From: Loxodes magnus
Taxonomy: Eukaryota; Ciliophora; Karyorelictea; Loxodida; Loxodidae
Direction of reading: 5' to 3'
Assembly: GCA_946699065.1 (NCBI GenBank)
Contig: CAMPDV010000082.1
Location: 620,001-684,000, forward strand
Length of the DNA stretch: 64,000 nt
Shown here piece after piece: positions 14,249-26,171 of this stretch. The translations under genes and the position numbers were made by a program. The notes under the pieces were generated by a model. It saw only the letters and a list, made by a program, of their open reading frames with translations, searched no databases and was not told the DNA's origin. Position 1 is the stretch's first letter; each line of letters begins with the position of its first letter.

Positions 14249-15586
14249 TCAAAAGTATGATTTACTATATAAAAAATTACAGATGCGAACGTCAAAGTCT
14301 TTCGTCTTGTTCTTTGCGATTTCTACGTTGCCACGAACTTTGTGCATTTGCTTAATTCCATAAAGACTAGGACCTGGACCTATGGAAGGTTTGTTAAAAA
14401 GTGTTTTAGGTCCAGTTCCCATTATTTTGTTTCCTCCTTTGATATCATCATTGAGAGGCTTATAAGTTCCAAGTCCTGGAGCTTTTCCTTTCTAAATTCT
14501 GATGGAGTTAGGATAATAGAGTTTATCTCACTTTGTAAATCCTTTCAAACTTGCAGCTTTTTAAGTTCAATTAGATTCTATCTAATAATGATTAGGACCA
14601 GGTAAATTTTTAGTTCTATGTGATTGATAGTGTATTCCTTGCTTAATTAACGGTGCTCTAGAAAACTTGTATTTCAAATTTCCAACTTTTGATTCTTTTG
14701 GAAAGTAGAGAGGACCAGGAGATTATTCTTTAGTTGGCTATTCAGTTCTACTACCAAACTTAAATTAAGGATTCATTTATGTAGTATATTCATACCTAGG
14801 AAAATATCTTCCTACTCCTGGAGAATGATGCCCCTAATATTCTCTTTCATGTCCTTTACTAATATACAATTTCGGCTATCTTTTACCTTTATTAAAGCCA
14901 TGCTTAGGACTACTACTCATAGCACTATGAATAGTAGAACGACCAATTTCATCAGGTATTACATAACTACCAGGGCCTATTTTCTCAGATGGATATTCCC
15001 AAGAGAATCTCTAATTTCTGTGAATAGGAGTGGAAATGTAAGATCTGACTAACAAATTGCTTTCAGGAGACTAGGATCGATTATTATTTAGTCTCACTTT
15101 TTTATTCCAAAGCTAAAAGACTAATTGCTTCTAAGAGTAGGACTGATTCTATTTTACGCTCTATTCTTTCTGGTTAAATTAATCGTCATTAGCAATTTGC
15201 TCGTTCTTGCATTCGTTATTTATAATATATTAAGGTCTCTGATTCATTAAATCTAGTTACTATAAACTACTTTACTTATGAAGCTGGAAAAGAGAAGTTT
15301 CTAATTTAGCCTAAGATTTTTATACTTAATGTAAAGGAGCTAAAGTACTATCTTAGGTAATATTTTACTTTGCTCTTTTATGTTCAAATGTAGTTAAATT
15401 AGCTTCGTTTAAGTTATCTTCATTCTCTTTAAAATCAATTTCTTCTTCACTATTTAGTACTTTCTACTCAAACTCTTCTAATTTGATTTTGTTCTGCTTC
15501 AGTTTCTCAAGAGTGAGATAAGAGTCTTAATTAGCAACTTCTCTATAATAGATTTCATTCAATTAGCATTTCTTATTTTTCTTCAT
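14249..15586 (-). CDS. SHIPPO-repeat (sperm-tail PG-rich) protein
   Basis: 445 residues. The N-terminal 190 residues are Gln/Asn/Lys-rich and probably disordered. The rest carries at least six spaced Pro-Gly motifs followed by Tyr: IGPGSYVIP, SPGVGRYFP, SPGPLYFP, LPGPNHYQI, APGLGTYKP and SIGPGPSLYGI. This is the signature of SHIPPO/STPGR proteins, many of which bind inside or along axonemal doublet microtubules. The frame runs unbroken from ATG 15584-15586 to TGA 14249-14251; a 15-nt in-frame intron near the 3' end (starting GTAGAAATC) cannot be excluded because it would not change the frame. Two internal TGA codons read as Trp (ESNWTQK, FTKWDK). Confidence 0.85.
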
Positions 15587-16621
15587 TTATGAATGCTAAA
15601 TTATTACTATAAGATATGCTTTTCAAATAGTCAATTAAGTCTATTATACTTTATATAGCTCCTTTATTTTTCTTTCCGTTACTAAATCTATACTTGTTTA
15701 ATCTTTGCAATACCTACAATCTAGTTTACTAAAAACAGAATATAGAGTTATGTGAAAGGCTTTCCGCTAAATTAATAAAGTGTGTAATCTAGAGGAGCGA
15801 AAACTTAGCCAGAAACTAAGAAAAGGCTATATAGAAACATAAGATAGATAGTAATTAGAGTTAGCAGCATTAAATGTAATTAATGGCTCTTATATATAGA
15901 AGGATATTATAACTATTGCTGTAATACTGCTAGCAAATAACCTTCTACTATACTTGATTAGCATCCTCTATTGGTATTATTATCTTAACACTTAATTTGC
16001 TATTAAAAATTTGTCTAAGAATAAGGAAATATATGCTTTATGTATATTATCAATCAATTCCTTGCAAAATCATTATATAAAAATAACAGAGTTAGGACTA
16101 TAAGAACTTATAAAATATAGAGGTTGGAGTTGAGTATTTTTAGAAGTAGATAATTGTAAGAAAAATTAATTTGAATTAGACCTTTAGCTAATGCTAATTA
16201 AGAGCAGATAGAAGATTTAGTAAGTATATCATGTATATATCTGATATAATCTGAACTACAATAGCAAAAGCTTAATAAAAAAGAATAATTTAGACAAGCT
16301 TAGTAGCTTTCTATTCTTTAGTTATTAGTTTAATCTATATAATAGAAAAGTGAAGCATGAATATTATAAAACTTAGGGTTTAACTTATCTGATGTAGTGT
16401 CAAGTTTGTTAGATTAAAGATTCCTTTTTATTTTAAATTTTGGGTAAGATTTTCTAAGGTTTTATGAAACTAGTTTTTTACTATTTATTGGATACAGAGA
16501 AGTGAGGCTAAAATAGTTTACTAGTAATGAAAGAAGGAAATAGTTTTATACCTTTTTAAAGTTAAGTTTTTAGAATAGGGAAAAAGTTGAATACAACAAA
16601 TGAAAAGTGCTATATAAAGTT
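15587..16621. other. AT-rich intergenic region, about 1 kb
   Basis: No conserved frame or RNA gene recognised on either strand. Confidence 0.4.
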
Positions 16622-17198
16622 TCACTTTTTGATCTAAGACACAAGCCACTCCATTCCTTCCTAAAGTCCTTCTTTTGTTTTAGCAGAACAAGCTACTATA
16701 CTCCATGTTCTGTCTTGAATAGCATTTAACTAAAGCGTATCGCTGATCTAGATTAGAATCTTACTTCATCAGCTGGAAGAGCTTGAGTCAAATCTTGCTT
16801 ATTTGCAAATATTAATAAAGGAAGTCCAGCCAATTTATCTTCTTCTAATAAAGATTAAAGTTCTCCTCCACATTCAGCCAATCTCTTTTTATCAGCAGAA
16901 TCTATTACATACACAACAGCATCTGTATTGTCGTAATAGTTTTTCCAATATGGTCGGATGGATTTCTAGCCTCCTATATCCCAAACATTGAGTCTGAAAC
17001 CTTCATGCACTAAGCTTTTAATATTGAATCCTTGTGTAGGCATAATATGTGAAATATCTTCCTCAGATAATGCTTTGAGAATCGTAGTTTTGCCAGCATT
17101 GTCAAGTCCAAGGACAAGTAGCCTAGCTTCTTTCTCTCCTTTTTTAAGTTTCTTTAAAAGAGATAACAGTCCCTGTTTATTTTAGAATTACTTACCAT
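16622..17198 (-). CDS. ARL3: ARL3 small GTPase
   Basis: 178 residues after splicing, close to the family length (about 182). It has the ARL3-type start [21 protein letters not shown]-loop GLDNAGKT, switch I region PTQGFNIKS, switch [19 protein letters not shown] and guanine-binding NKQD. The switch-II Gln is encoded by TAG (16966-16968). ARL3-GTP releases lipidated cargo into cilia. Two introns are required: 23 nt (17173-17195) directly after the ATG codon, and 17 nt (16748-16764) after ALPADE. Without the first intron the conserved N-terminus has no start codon. Stop is TGA 16622-16624 after VSQIKK. All key residues are present, so it should be an active GTPase. Confidence 0.97.
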
Positions 17199-18017
17199 TT
17201 TATTTTAATGCCAACTTTATTATTTCATCTAATTAACTCCCCCTTACAGTTATCCAATCCATTCAATACAATCTAATTCTCTTTAGTAATAGACACTTCT
17301 TTAAGTATAGTTACAAAGCGTATCATTCATAAAGCATATAGAGCAGCTAATTAATCCTTTTAATATGATTACTCAAATAGAACTAGTGTAATAATATAGA
17401 TAGCTTAAAAGATCCTAATTATACTATTAAAGCACTTCTATGTGATAAGCTTATCACTATATCTTACCCTGTAATATGAGAAATTAAAGGTAAGTTAATA
17501 AAGGATTTAGTTGCTATTGAACTTACTAATATGACTTAGATACTTAGATTTATTAATTAAATGAGGTACTTAGATTTATAAAGGTAGTGATAATAAACTC
17601 AACTCTGAAAAACAGATAGAGTATTTAAAAGGACTTTGCTAATAAAATTATATTCTCATACAGGGAAAATTCTAGAGAAAGTTTGAAATTTTAGGATTTA
17701 TGAATAAAAGGAAATAAAAGAATAATACAAGAGTCTTTATAATTTAGCTAAGATATAGAAAGATAAAATTAAAACCTTTTTAATTCTTTTTTGAAAGTCT
17801 AAGCAGTTTGATCATATATCAGGCATATTACAATTATTATCATTAAGTTAATTAATTTTTATGGTATATAAATCTATAGAGTTGTATATATTTGATGTTG
17901 TAGATTTTACTGCTTGTAGTAAATTTGGAAAAAGCTAAGTCAAGAATAACAGAAAGTATTTATAAGAAAATTTCTGCCTAAATACTTAAAATCAGCTGAA
18001 AAAGTATAATGTAATTT
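17199..18017. other. AT-rich intergenic region
   Basis: Presumed ARL3 promoter and LSM12 3' end; no other feature seen. Confidence 0.4.
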
Positions 18018-18560
18018 TCACTTTTGCTAAACATCCAAGTTTAGTTTAGCTCTTATGTTTTTAAGAATTTGCACAATTCTAGTGATAGCTTTGCTTTCCA
18101 TATTACCATCTAGAGGCTTTACAGAGTTTTCATTATAAGGATCAACTACTTTAATGTTCAATTACTCTATAAGAATTTCGGACTAATTTCATTTGCATTC
18201 GTACTACTTGGCTAGCTATTTAAATATTGATTTAGCTATGTCACTAACTTCATTATTCTATAATTTCATTTCTTGCTTTGCTTAATCCACCATTCGTTAT
18301 TCGTTCTTACCATGTTAAAACCAATCAATGGCATACGGCTCAAAAGTGATATCCTATGTCTCAGTATCTAGAATTTTAATTTCGTTAGCATATTCTTTAT
18401 TGATAAATTTAAAGCTCATTTGGTTAGGTTAATTTTCTGAAGAACTACAAAGAATTATATAATTATCCATCTCATCATAGGAATAAAATTACCCTTCTAT
18501 CTGCTCAGAAAGAGAAGTTTTCAGAGATATTGCATTTCCTATTTATAATTAGCTGGTCAT
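18018..18560 (-). CDS. LSM12: LSM12-like protein
   Basis: 180 residues, no intron. The N-terminal half has an Sm-like beta pattern (ISLKTSLSEQIEGQFYSYDE, then NYIILCSSS). The C-terminal half matches the anticodon-binding-type AD domain of LSM12, including the characteristic YECKWNQSEILIEQ and the DP at the strand IKVVDPYN. LSM12 homologues associate with ataxin-2 and translation/mRNA-regulatory complexes, and in animals also with NAADP signalling. The stop is TGA 18018-18020. The assignment rests on order of domains and the CKW motif; moderate-to-high confidence. Confidence 0.82.
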
Positions 18561-19200
18561 TTTTAATTATTATTTAGCGATTCAACAGAACATTTAAATG
18601 CAATCATTTACTTACTTTATTAGACTTAATAGTTCCAGTCTTAATAATTACTATATCTACCACTATATCTATTTTAATATCAATTAGATATATTTTAAGG
18701 GTTATTATTAAGAAACTACATTATAACCCTAGTCCAGCTTTATTTATCTACCTTATTATACAAAGTGAGAAAATTATTAAATCTCCCTCTATTTTTTTAC
18801 GCTATCACCAGGTTCTTTTTCTCTATAGATTGCTTGGTTGAATTTTGAAAATTAAGATGAAGATGAGTTTTAAAATTATTCACACTTTTTCTTAAATTAT
18901 TCAAAATTATCCTACTGAATTAATGATATTCTATATTATAGTAATCTGCTTAACTATTTAAATAATTGCTTTCTTGTTTAATTTCTATTTAGTAAACACA
19001 ATGATCTGCTTACTTTTATTGACTATGACAAGGTTTCTGAAAATTGTACTCTGATACATATAGAGAATTTATGGCTTATTAAGAAGGATTATAATAACAT
19101 TGCTTGATATAATGTAGACATATAAGAAGAGACTTTAAAGACAACTATTAAGCTATTATGAAATTTAGAGATAAATAAGAAGTTAATTAAATAAAAAGGT
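18561..19200. other. AT-rich intergenic region
   Basis: Between two minus-strand genes; nothing recognised. Confidence 0.4.
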
Positions 19201-21065
19201 TCAGATAAGAAAACTAGTAGATAAAGGAGTTATTTCCTGCGTGAATTCACTGTATGAAACTCTTCCATCCTTATTTTTATCATATCTACTAATTAATCCT
19301 ATTAACTCTCTTTCAGTAGGGAATATTCCATGATCTTATAGAACTTAGCGTAACTATATAAATAAATTACCTCATCCAACGATATATAGCCATTGCCGTT
19401 TCTATCTAATGCTAAAAAGGCTTCATGACTATTAAAGCTGATATTTTTTTTCAGCCTTTGTCTCGTTTTTTCACAGCTAAGCTCAATTTCTAAGTGTAGT
19501 CTGAGTATTTTGGTTATAATTGTCTGTGTTTCAAGAGAGAAGATAAATCTCCCTTGCTCTTTTACAATTTAAGACGTATTTAGAGAAGCTCTGTTGCTCA
19601 TTAACTTAGCATACTCACTTTATTTCGACGTAAATACATCACAGAAGTCTGAATATCTTAGTCTGGTATCATTATCTAAGTCATATCTCCTTAAGAATAA
19701 GTCTAATTCATCCATAGTAGGATAAATTCCAAATTAAACCATAACTCTCTCAATATCACGATCAGTCAAGTAATTTTTAGTTGCTATATCAAAATATTTA
19801 AATGCATCCATTAAGTTAAAATCAGCTCTTAAAGATAAATCCTATTTTAATAGTTCTAATTCCCTGTCTAGCTTAATCTATTACTAGAAAATCTTAACCA
19901 TTTCTTCTTCCGAAAAATAGGAACTTCTCCTTGTAGGAGATATACTTCTGTAAGATGATATACTTGTCCTTCCTAGATTTGAGATTAATTTACTTTAACT
20001 TGTACTTTCATACTTTCTAGGACTATCATAGATTCTTAAATTTGTTATTGATTTTTTAAATGGAGATTCGTAATAACTTTGCCTAGAAGGAGAGAAAGAT
20101 CGATCAAATCTACTTTATCTTAATACGTCAGCAGTGTAAGACTATCTTAGAGGACTGTATGTTCTTCTTGGACTTTTATTAAAGCTCATTCTCAAGCTTT
20201 ATTCTTCCTCTCTTATTTTCTGTTTGAATTATAAACTCCTTCGGAAATTATAATCTTAAAGAGATCTCTTCCAATAGGGATCCCAAGTTATACTTTAATA
20301 ATAATAAGGATAGCGATACTTAAAGTCATAATAGTCAGATCCATGTTTAGGCGAAGAATATGAAGGAACTTCATAAGCAAATGATTTTCCTGTTTATTCT
20401 GTAGGTAAAATATTCTCAACAAACTCCATATAAGAAATCATTTAATCTCCATCCTTATCAAATCTTTTTAAAATATCGCGAATATCTTCATCATAAGGAA
20501 GATATCCATTTCTTCTTAAAAAGGAAACTAGTTCTTGAGTGGTAATATATCCACTGTGATTTACATCGACCATTCTAAAAACGTCTAGTAAATTAAAGTC
20601 ATATTTATTTACTAAATCCTATCTGGCCAACTCTAGAGAACTATTTGATTCAATCTCTCGTTGAAATAACCTAGCTAAAGATATTTCAGCATCTTTAGGA
20701 AAAAGATAGGTTGGAATGCTTTTTCTTTAAGTTACTAAATTTCTCAGAATCAAATTAGTTGAAGGTAAGACAGCATTCATGAATTCAGTGTAACTAAGTT
20801 TTCCATTCTTATTAGTATCATACTATTTCAATAAGGTATGCACATCTCTAAAAGTGCAAGGAACACTATTATTTCGCAAGAAGTGATTTAAGTCATCTAC
20901 TGTGATATAACCTCGATTCAATCTATCTAACTTTTAAAAGGCACTGTAAGGTTCAAAATCAGTATGGTCACATAGAATACATCTAGCAGTTTCAATTGAC
21001 CTTTGTGCCTCAGCAATGCTTAGAATTAAGCTAGCTAGTTTATACTCAGTCTGAACACTCTGCAT
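19201..21065 (-). CDS. protein with eight EF-hands
   Basis: 615 residues after removal of a 17-nt intron (19354-19370). Eight EF-hand-like loops occur in four pairs: DRLNRGYITVDD, DTNKNGKLSYTE, DVNHSGYITTQE, DKDGDQMISYME, a degenerate DIATKNYLTDRD, DLDNDTRLRYSD, DRNGNGYISLDE and DKNKDGRVSYSE. Most keep the Asp/Asn ligands and terminal Glu/Asp expected for calcium binding; the fifth probably does not bind. Between pairs two and three lies an Arg/Ser/Tyr-rich linker with repeated SPRR/SPTR-like motifs, a likely phosphorylated or microtubule-contacting segment. Similar multi-EF-hand proteins occur in ciliate cortex and cilia, but no orthologue can be named. Stop is TGA 19201-19203. Splicing supplies the seventh loop exit DELRQVL. 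Confidence 0.88.
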
Positions 21066-21936
21066 TTTATAAGCCAGTATATTACTAAGCTTAAATATAA
21101 TAGTTAAATAGCTTTTTTCTTTGAAGTTATCTTTTAGAATGAAAATTAGTATTCTAGAAGTTTATCACAATGCAAGCATTATTATCTTTAGCTTAGTTAT
21201 TACTAGTAGTATCTCTAAGCTACTTAAGTAAGTATGTAAGAATGCTATTAAAGGTCTCCTTCCTAAGTTAGTGAAGACTAGTCTTGCAAACTATAGCTAG
21301 TTATTAAAGTTATTTAGCTAACAATACTCTGGTTGCAACTATAAAAAGAGACTATAAGACTTATATTCAAGAGACTGCATTAGCAAACAATTAGAAGTCA
21401 GGACTTTGAGTAAGATATAAAGTTCATTTAAACAACTTTAAATGTGATGCATTAAGTTTGTAAGAACTAATTTAAATAGCTTAAACTAGTAATGTAAATG
21501 CTATGGTCATCATTGTGAACATCTAATTAGGAAGCTTTAAGAGTAGCAAGCAATCCTTAGTTGCACACATAATTAGTTCTACAGCTTTATAGCTAATTTA
21601 CTAAATCAATAGCAATCATAAAATGTGTACTGGTAATAAGATTATTCTTAAAGATAAATTACTGAAGGATGTTGAGAATTAAGAAACCTATATAGTAATC
21701 TAACTAGCTATTTATATAATGCAGCATATCAATACTTTAATATAGATTAATTACTAAATCATCTAGTTAGACTATATTCAACACATCAATCAGATATTTT
21801 AGCTCACTATTTTGTATCTAATTAATTAAGTTTAATACTATGCAAATTATTAAAGAAGAACCATAGGGATTTAACTCAAATATAATTAGGACTCTAAAAA
21901 TCCTAAAGATCATTTAAGGGAACATTATTTATATAA
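21066..21936. other. AT-rich intergenic region
   Basis: About 870 bp without a recognisable gene. Confidence 0.4.
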
Positions 21937-23169
21937 TCAAGTTGTTTAATTTAACTCATAATCTCCACTGTATTCTCTCACTATGTCATTCTCAAAAACT
22001 GCTTATTCAATAATATTATCCTTCATTTTTGTAAATTTGAATGAACCATTTTTTTTCCCATTTTCCCAAGTTCCCTCTAATTTAGAACCATCCGGAAAAT
22101 AATAAACGCCTTCTCCATTAAAAAGGTCTTCGTTCCATGTACCTTCGAACCTACCATTTTCTGAGGTATATTAAATGCCATGTCCTTGTTTCTTTCCATT
22201 TCGAAACTCTCCTTCATAGTATCCACCTTCAATAGTATTAAAATGTCCTTAACCTTCAAATTTATCATTTACAAAATACCCACTATAAGTATTTCCTTCC
22301 TCAGAGATCAATAAACCATATCCCTACTTTTATCCGCTTATAATAGAACCACTGTAGTGAGAATCTGAGTAATGTATTACGCCTTAACCTTCATATGGCT
22401 CATTATTCATCCATACTCCTTGAAATCTATCTCCATTTGAATAAACCATTACACCTTATCCATTAAGTTCATCATCGTCAGCTTAACCAATATAGACGTC
22501 TCCGTTTTGAAAATTCTTAATAACTTGACCAGAAAGCTTTCCTAACTGAAATTAGCCTTAGCAAATATCTCCGTTAGCGTATATACAAGCACCAAAACCA
22601 TGCTTCATAACTGATTTTCTAGATAGTTTGTCTTTAACAATATATTTCTAAGTTAAATTCTCCTTTCTACTTTCTTAAGGAAGAAAATCGATGATCTGAG
22701 TTTGATGATATATCTTATTAACTTCACCAATATAAAAATTATCTTCTAGAAATGAAAAAAGAAACTCAGATTGCTCGCTCAGTTCACATTTAATACCATA
22801 TTGCAATTCAGCTTCTTCAATACCACCTTAAATAAGACTCTAGAATCTTAAGCATTTTTCGAAGATCTATTCTTTTTCATACCCTTCTAACTTATCCCAA
22901 GCTGAAATTATTACATATCCTGATGTAGGTATTTACTCTTTTAGTTTTTCTCCTAAGCAACAAATTAATTTATCTTTCGCATCTTCTGCTTCATAAGTTG
23001 ACACTGAGTCAATATAGTTCAAGACCTGTAATATTGAACTGGCGTTCTCAAATCCTATCATATCAAGCCATTCTTCAAAGTCTTCAATTGTAAGCTCACC
23101 TTAAAATGTTGGAAGTGTTCATTAGCTAGTGTCAATTAAAGCTAACATATCAAAACCTTGTTCTATCAT
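21937..23169 (-). CDS. MORN-repeat protein
   Basis: About 410 residues in one frame from ATG 23167-23169 to TGA 21937-21939. The frame stays open upstream without another in-frame ATG, so this start is the best choice, but an intron-split start is possible. The N-terminal 200 residues are helical and acidic. The C-terminal half has eight or nine MORN repeats of about 23 residues with the GxG...Y/F.G.. pattern (GQGVMVYSNGDRFQGVW, GEGVYYFPDGSKLEGTW). MORN arrays form extended beta rods that bind lipids or partner proteins, often at the cortex or the base of cilia. Several Gln in the GQG turns are TAA codons. Function beyond scaffold is not known. Confidence 0.88.
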
Positions 23170-26100
23170 ATCTACTATATTCTATACAAATTTCGAAAGG
23201 TTTAAAAGTAGAGTTTATGATCAGCTAGATCCGATACTTGTAAGCTACTAGTATTAGTAATTCCTTATGATGAAAACTGATCTATTAATATGTTATTTTA
23301 CTAACTTTTTGCCTATAAATTCTTAGCAGTTACTATTAGTGTATACTGCATATACACAAAGAGGAAATCTAGCTCTTATATACTAACTTTAGTCTTTCTA
23401 AGTATTTCCTTTTAATGCAGATAGAGGTCTTTTACTAAAGATCACTTTTAACTAAAAGCATTACTAAAGTAAGCTATTTAATATGGTACACTTTATTCTA
23501 ACATTCACTAACTACAAAGCTATCCTTATATATTCAGCCTCTAACTATTTATATGTATTCAATTTAGAAACCAATCATCCTTCCACATTCTAATATAAAC
23601 AGACATTCTTAATAAGTTTAGTAATCATCAAATACTTAGAAATCACTTTAGAGTAAGAAACTAATACTTAACTAATCCTCCCATAGGAAAGTATAAGATT
23701 TTAATATAGGTTAGTTATTGATATCTTTATTGATAGGAATATGAAGATATCTCTTAATAAGGAATCTTTAATGCTTAAATTTTACTAATTATTGTACCTT
23801 TTTAATCTGGCTTTCATATTTTAAGTCATAGGATTACACTTGCTTTAGCTTCTATAAAAATGAGAATTGAAAGACAAAAATTAACCTAATTGAAAAAACT
23901 ATAAAGATCTACTTGCTTTTAATCCTTTTCATTAACATAAACTAAGATGAATTATCATCCTTTTAGTAGTATAAATGTTTAAGGATATAAAAGGATTGCA
24001 TATCTTATTTAGAAAAAGTCTAATACTTATTGATTGAAAGTGTTAGCACTTATTGAGTAAAAGTTCTTAGACAAGTATAAAATTATAGATTTAAACTTTT
24101 CAACAATGAAATATAAGTCACTCTTTATAAATAAAAAAAGATCTTACTCCTCTATAGAAAAGCTTTTAATATGGATAGCTTTGTAAATAGAAAAGTAAAT
24201 AATATCTAAGGATATTAAAGATTAAACATTATTAAGAATAAATTAAATATAGAGTTGTTTCTTACCTATAAGTGTAATTAGTTGTGGAAGAAATATAATA
24301 TAAGTAAATATATTAATTCTGGTAGCAATCTTTGTTTTTTACAGTATATTATTAGCCTCTATTTATAAAAGAAACAATTAACATTTTTAAATAAGCAAAC
24401 TAGAATCAAATATTTAAGTATACTATAGCATTATAAAATAGAAAATGAATATTAATCTTTTTTGACTATAGTTAGAAAATACAATTGTCTTTGAAGTTTC
24501 TTAGATTATTAAGGTAATATTTTATACTTATATCTATCTATAAAATTATTATACTAAAGTAAGCAAATTAATTAATTCAAAAGACAGTCTAATTTAAAGA
24601 TAAAAGATAATATATTAAATTAAAAGGGAAACATCATAGAACAATAAGATAAATATCTAATTTCATATTTGCCTTGAAGGGGTTCAATATTTCCTGTGGA
24701 TTTAAAAAACTTAGTTGCTTAAAATTATTAATTTAAGAAAAAATAGCTTTTTTTGGTATTATTAAAATCAGGTAATATCTTTATAATTAAAAATTAAATA
24801 ATAAATTAGAACATAAATTATGCTTTTAGCCAAGTATAACTAATGATAAATTGAAAATTTACTCTTAGCTATTAAATGAAATATAAAAAGCATTTCTTAA
24901 TTAAATATCTAATTAACTATTTATAGATATCTCAATTATACTGATAAGCTTTAATACTTCTATTATATTAACAAATTAATGTGAAAAGTAACATGATATA
25001 GTTCGAGATACTCTTCAATTAGATTTATTTTATTAGAGTATTTATGATTGACTATCAATCGTTACATAGCAAGCATCTTAGATTATACATTTCTCTTATA
25101 TTTTGATTATAAGTGTATGTTTGACTACTTTATAGTCAGTTTTTAATAATTATTCTATTATCTTATTTCTTCCCTCTATCTCAATTGATTATAAACTGTA
25201 ATAAAATGTAATGGAGTAACTGTATGTATTAATATTTCCTTTAGGAAATTATTACTAAATTTAGTGTATTTAATTAGGACTAAGAAAGTATAAATTAAAA
25301 GGGCGCTAAAATTGTTTGCTTATAGGTTTATTTTAATTTATCACTTATATCCTACTGTTAACTGTACTAGGCTTTACTTCTTTCTTTTGTCTTAATTTTA
25401 TACAGACTCTTAGAATATAAATACTCTCGTACATTAGACAGTAGTTAAGTAGGCTATAAAAATAAAACTCTATATTTATACAGTTCATAAGCCTAATTCC
25501 AACTCCTTTTGATAATTAAGACATTTTATAAATAACTGTAAATTTTAAACTTCCCTTAATATATAGCCAATCTACTAAACTATTTATACATCTGCAAGCT
25601 TAATTACTTAAGATCGTTAATCTAACTATAATAAATGTGCTAAGAATGCTATTTAATATAATATTCTTAATATATAAAGAATTCTAAGCTAATTGAATGT
25701 AGTTTATTTTCTTAATTCTTTGGTTATTTAACATTAACACTGAGGATTCTCATATCTCCAAATATCTAGTTCCTATTCCTTACTTTCCTTTAAAAATACT
25801 TGCAGCTTAACTCTATCATTAGCTAAGAATGTTCCTTCAAAGGTTTGCAGTTAATCATTATAAAGAGCTGTATTGATTATTATAACTTGGAATAAAGTTA
25901 CATTAGCATGGCTATTATATTTACTAATATTGTAGCTCATTCACATACAACCATATTAGATATTCTAATTATCTTATAAAAGAAAAGAAACTTACTATCT
26001 AGTAAGTATATAATAGCCAATACAGCTACTTATATATATTTACCTTTGTATTTTATATCCAAATTAATCTCAGAAAAGTTTACTTCTAGTACTATAATAA

Positions 26101-26171
26101 TATTAGGTTGCCTGTGATAACTTGATGAGCTATCCTAGCACTATTAAATGAGTATAAATAGATAAATTATA
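23170..26171. other. 3-kb AT-rich gene desert
   Basis: The longest empty stretch in the window. It is very AT-rich and all reading frames look random. I saw no tRNA, repeat array or conserved protein. Confidence 0.45.

Noticed and set aside
24990-25035. Possible tRNA T-loop-like string
   Set aside because: No acceptor or anticodon stem could be paired around it.
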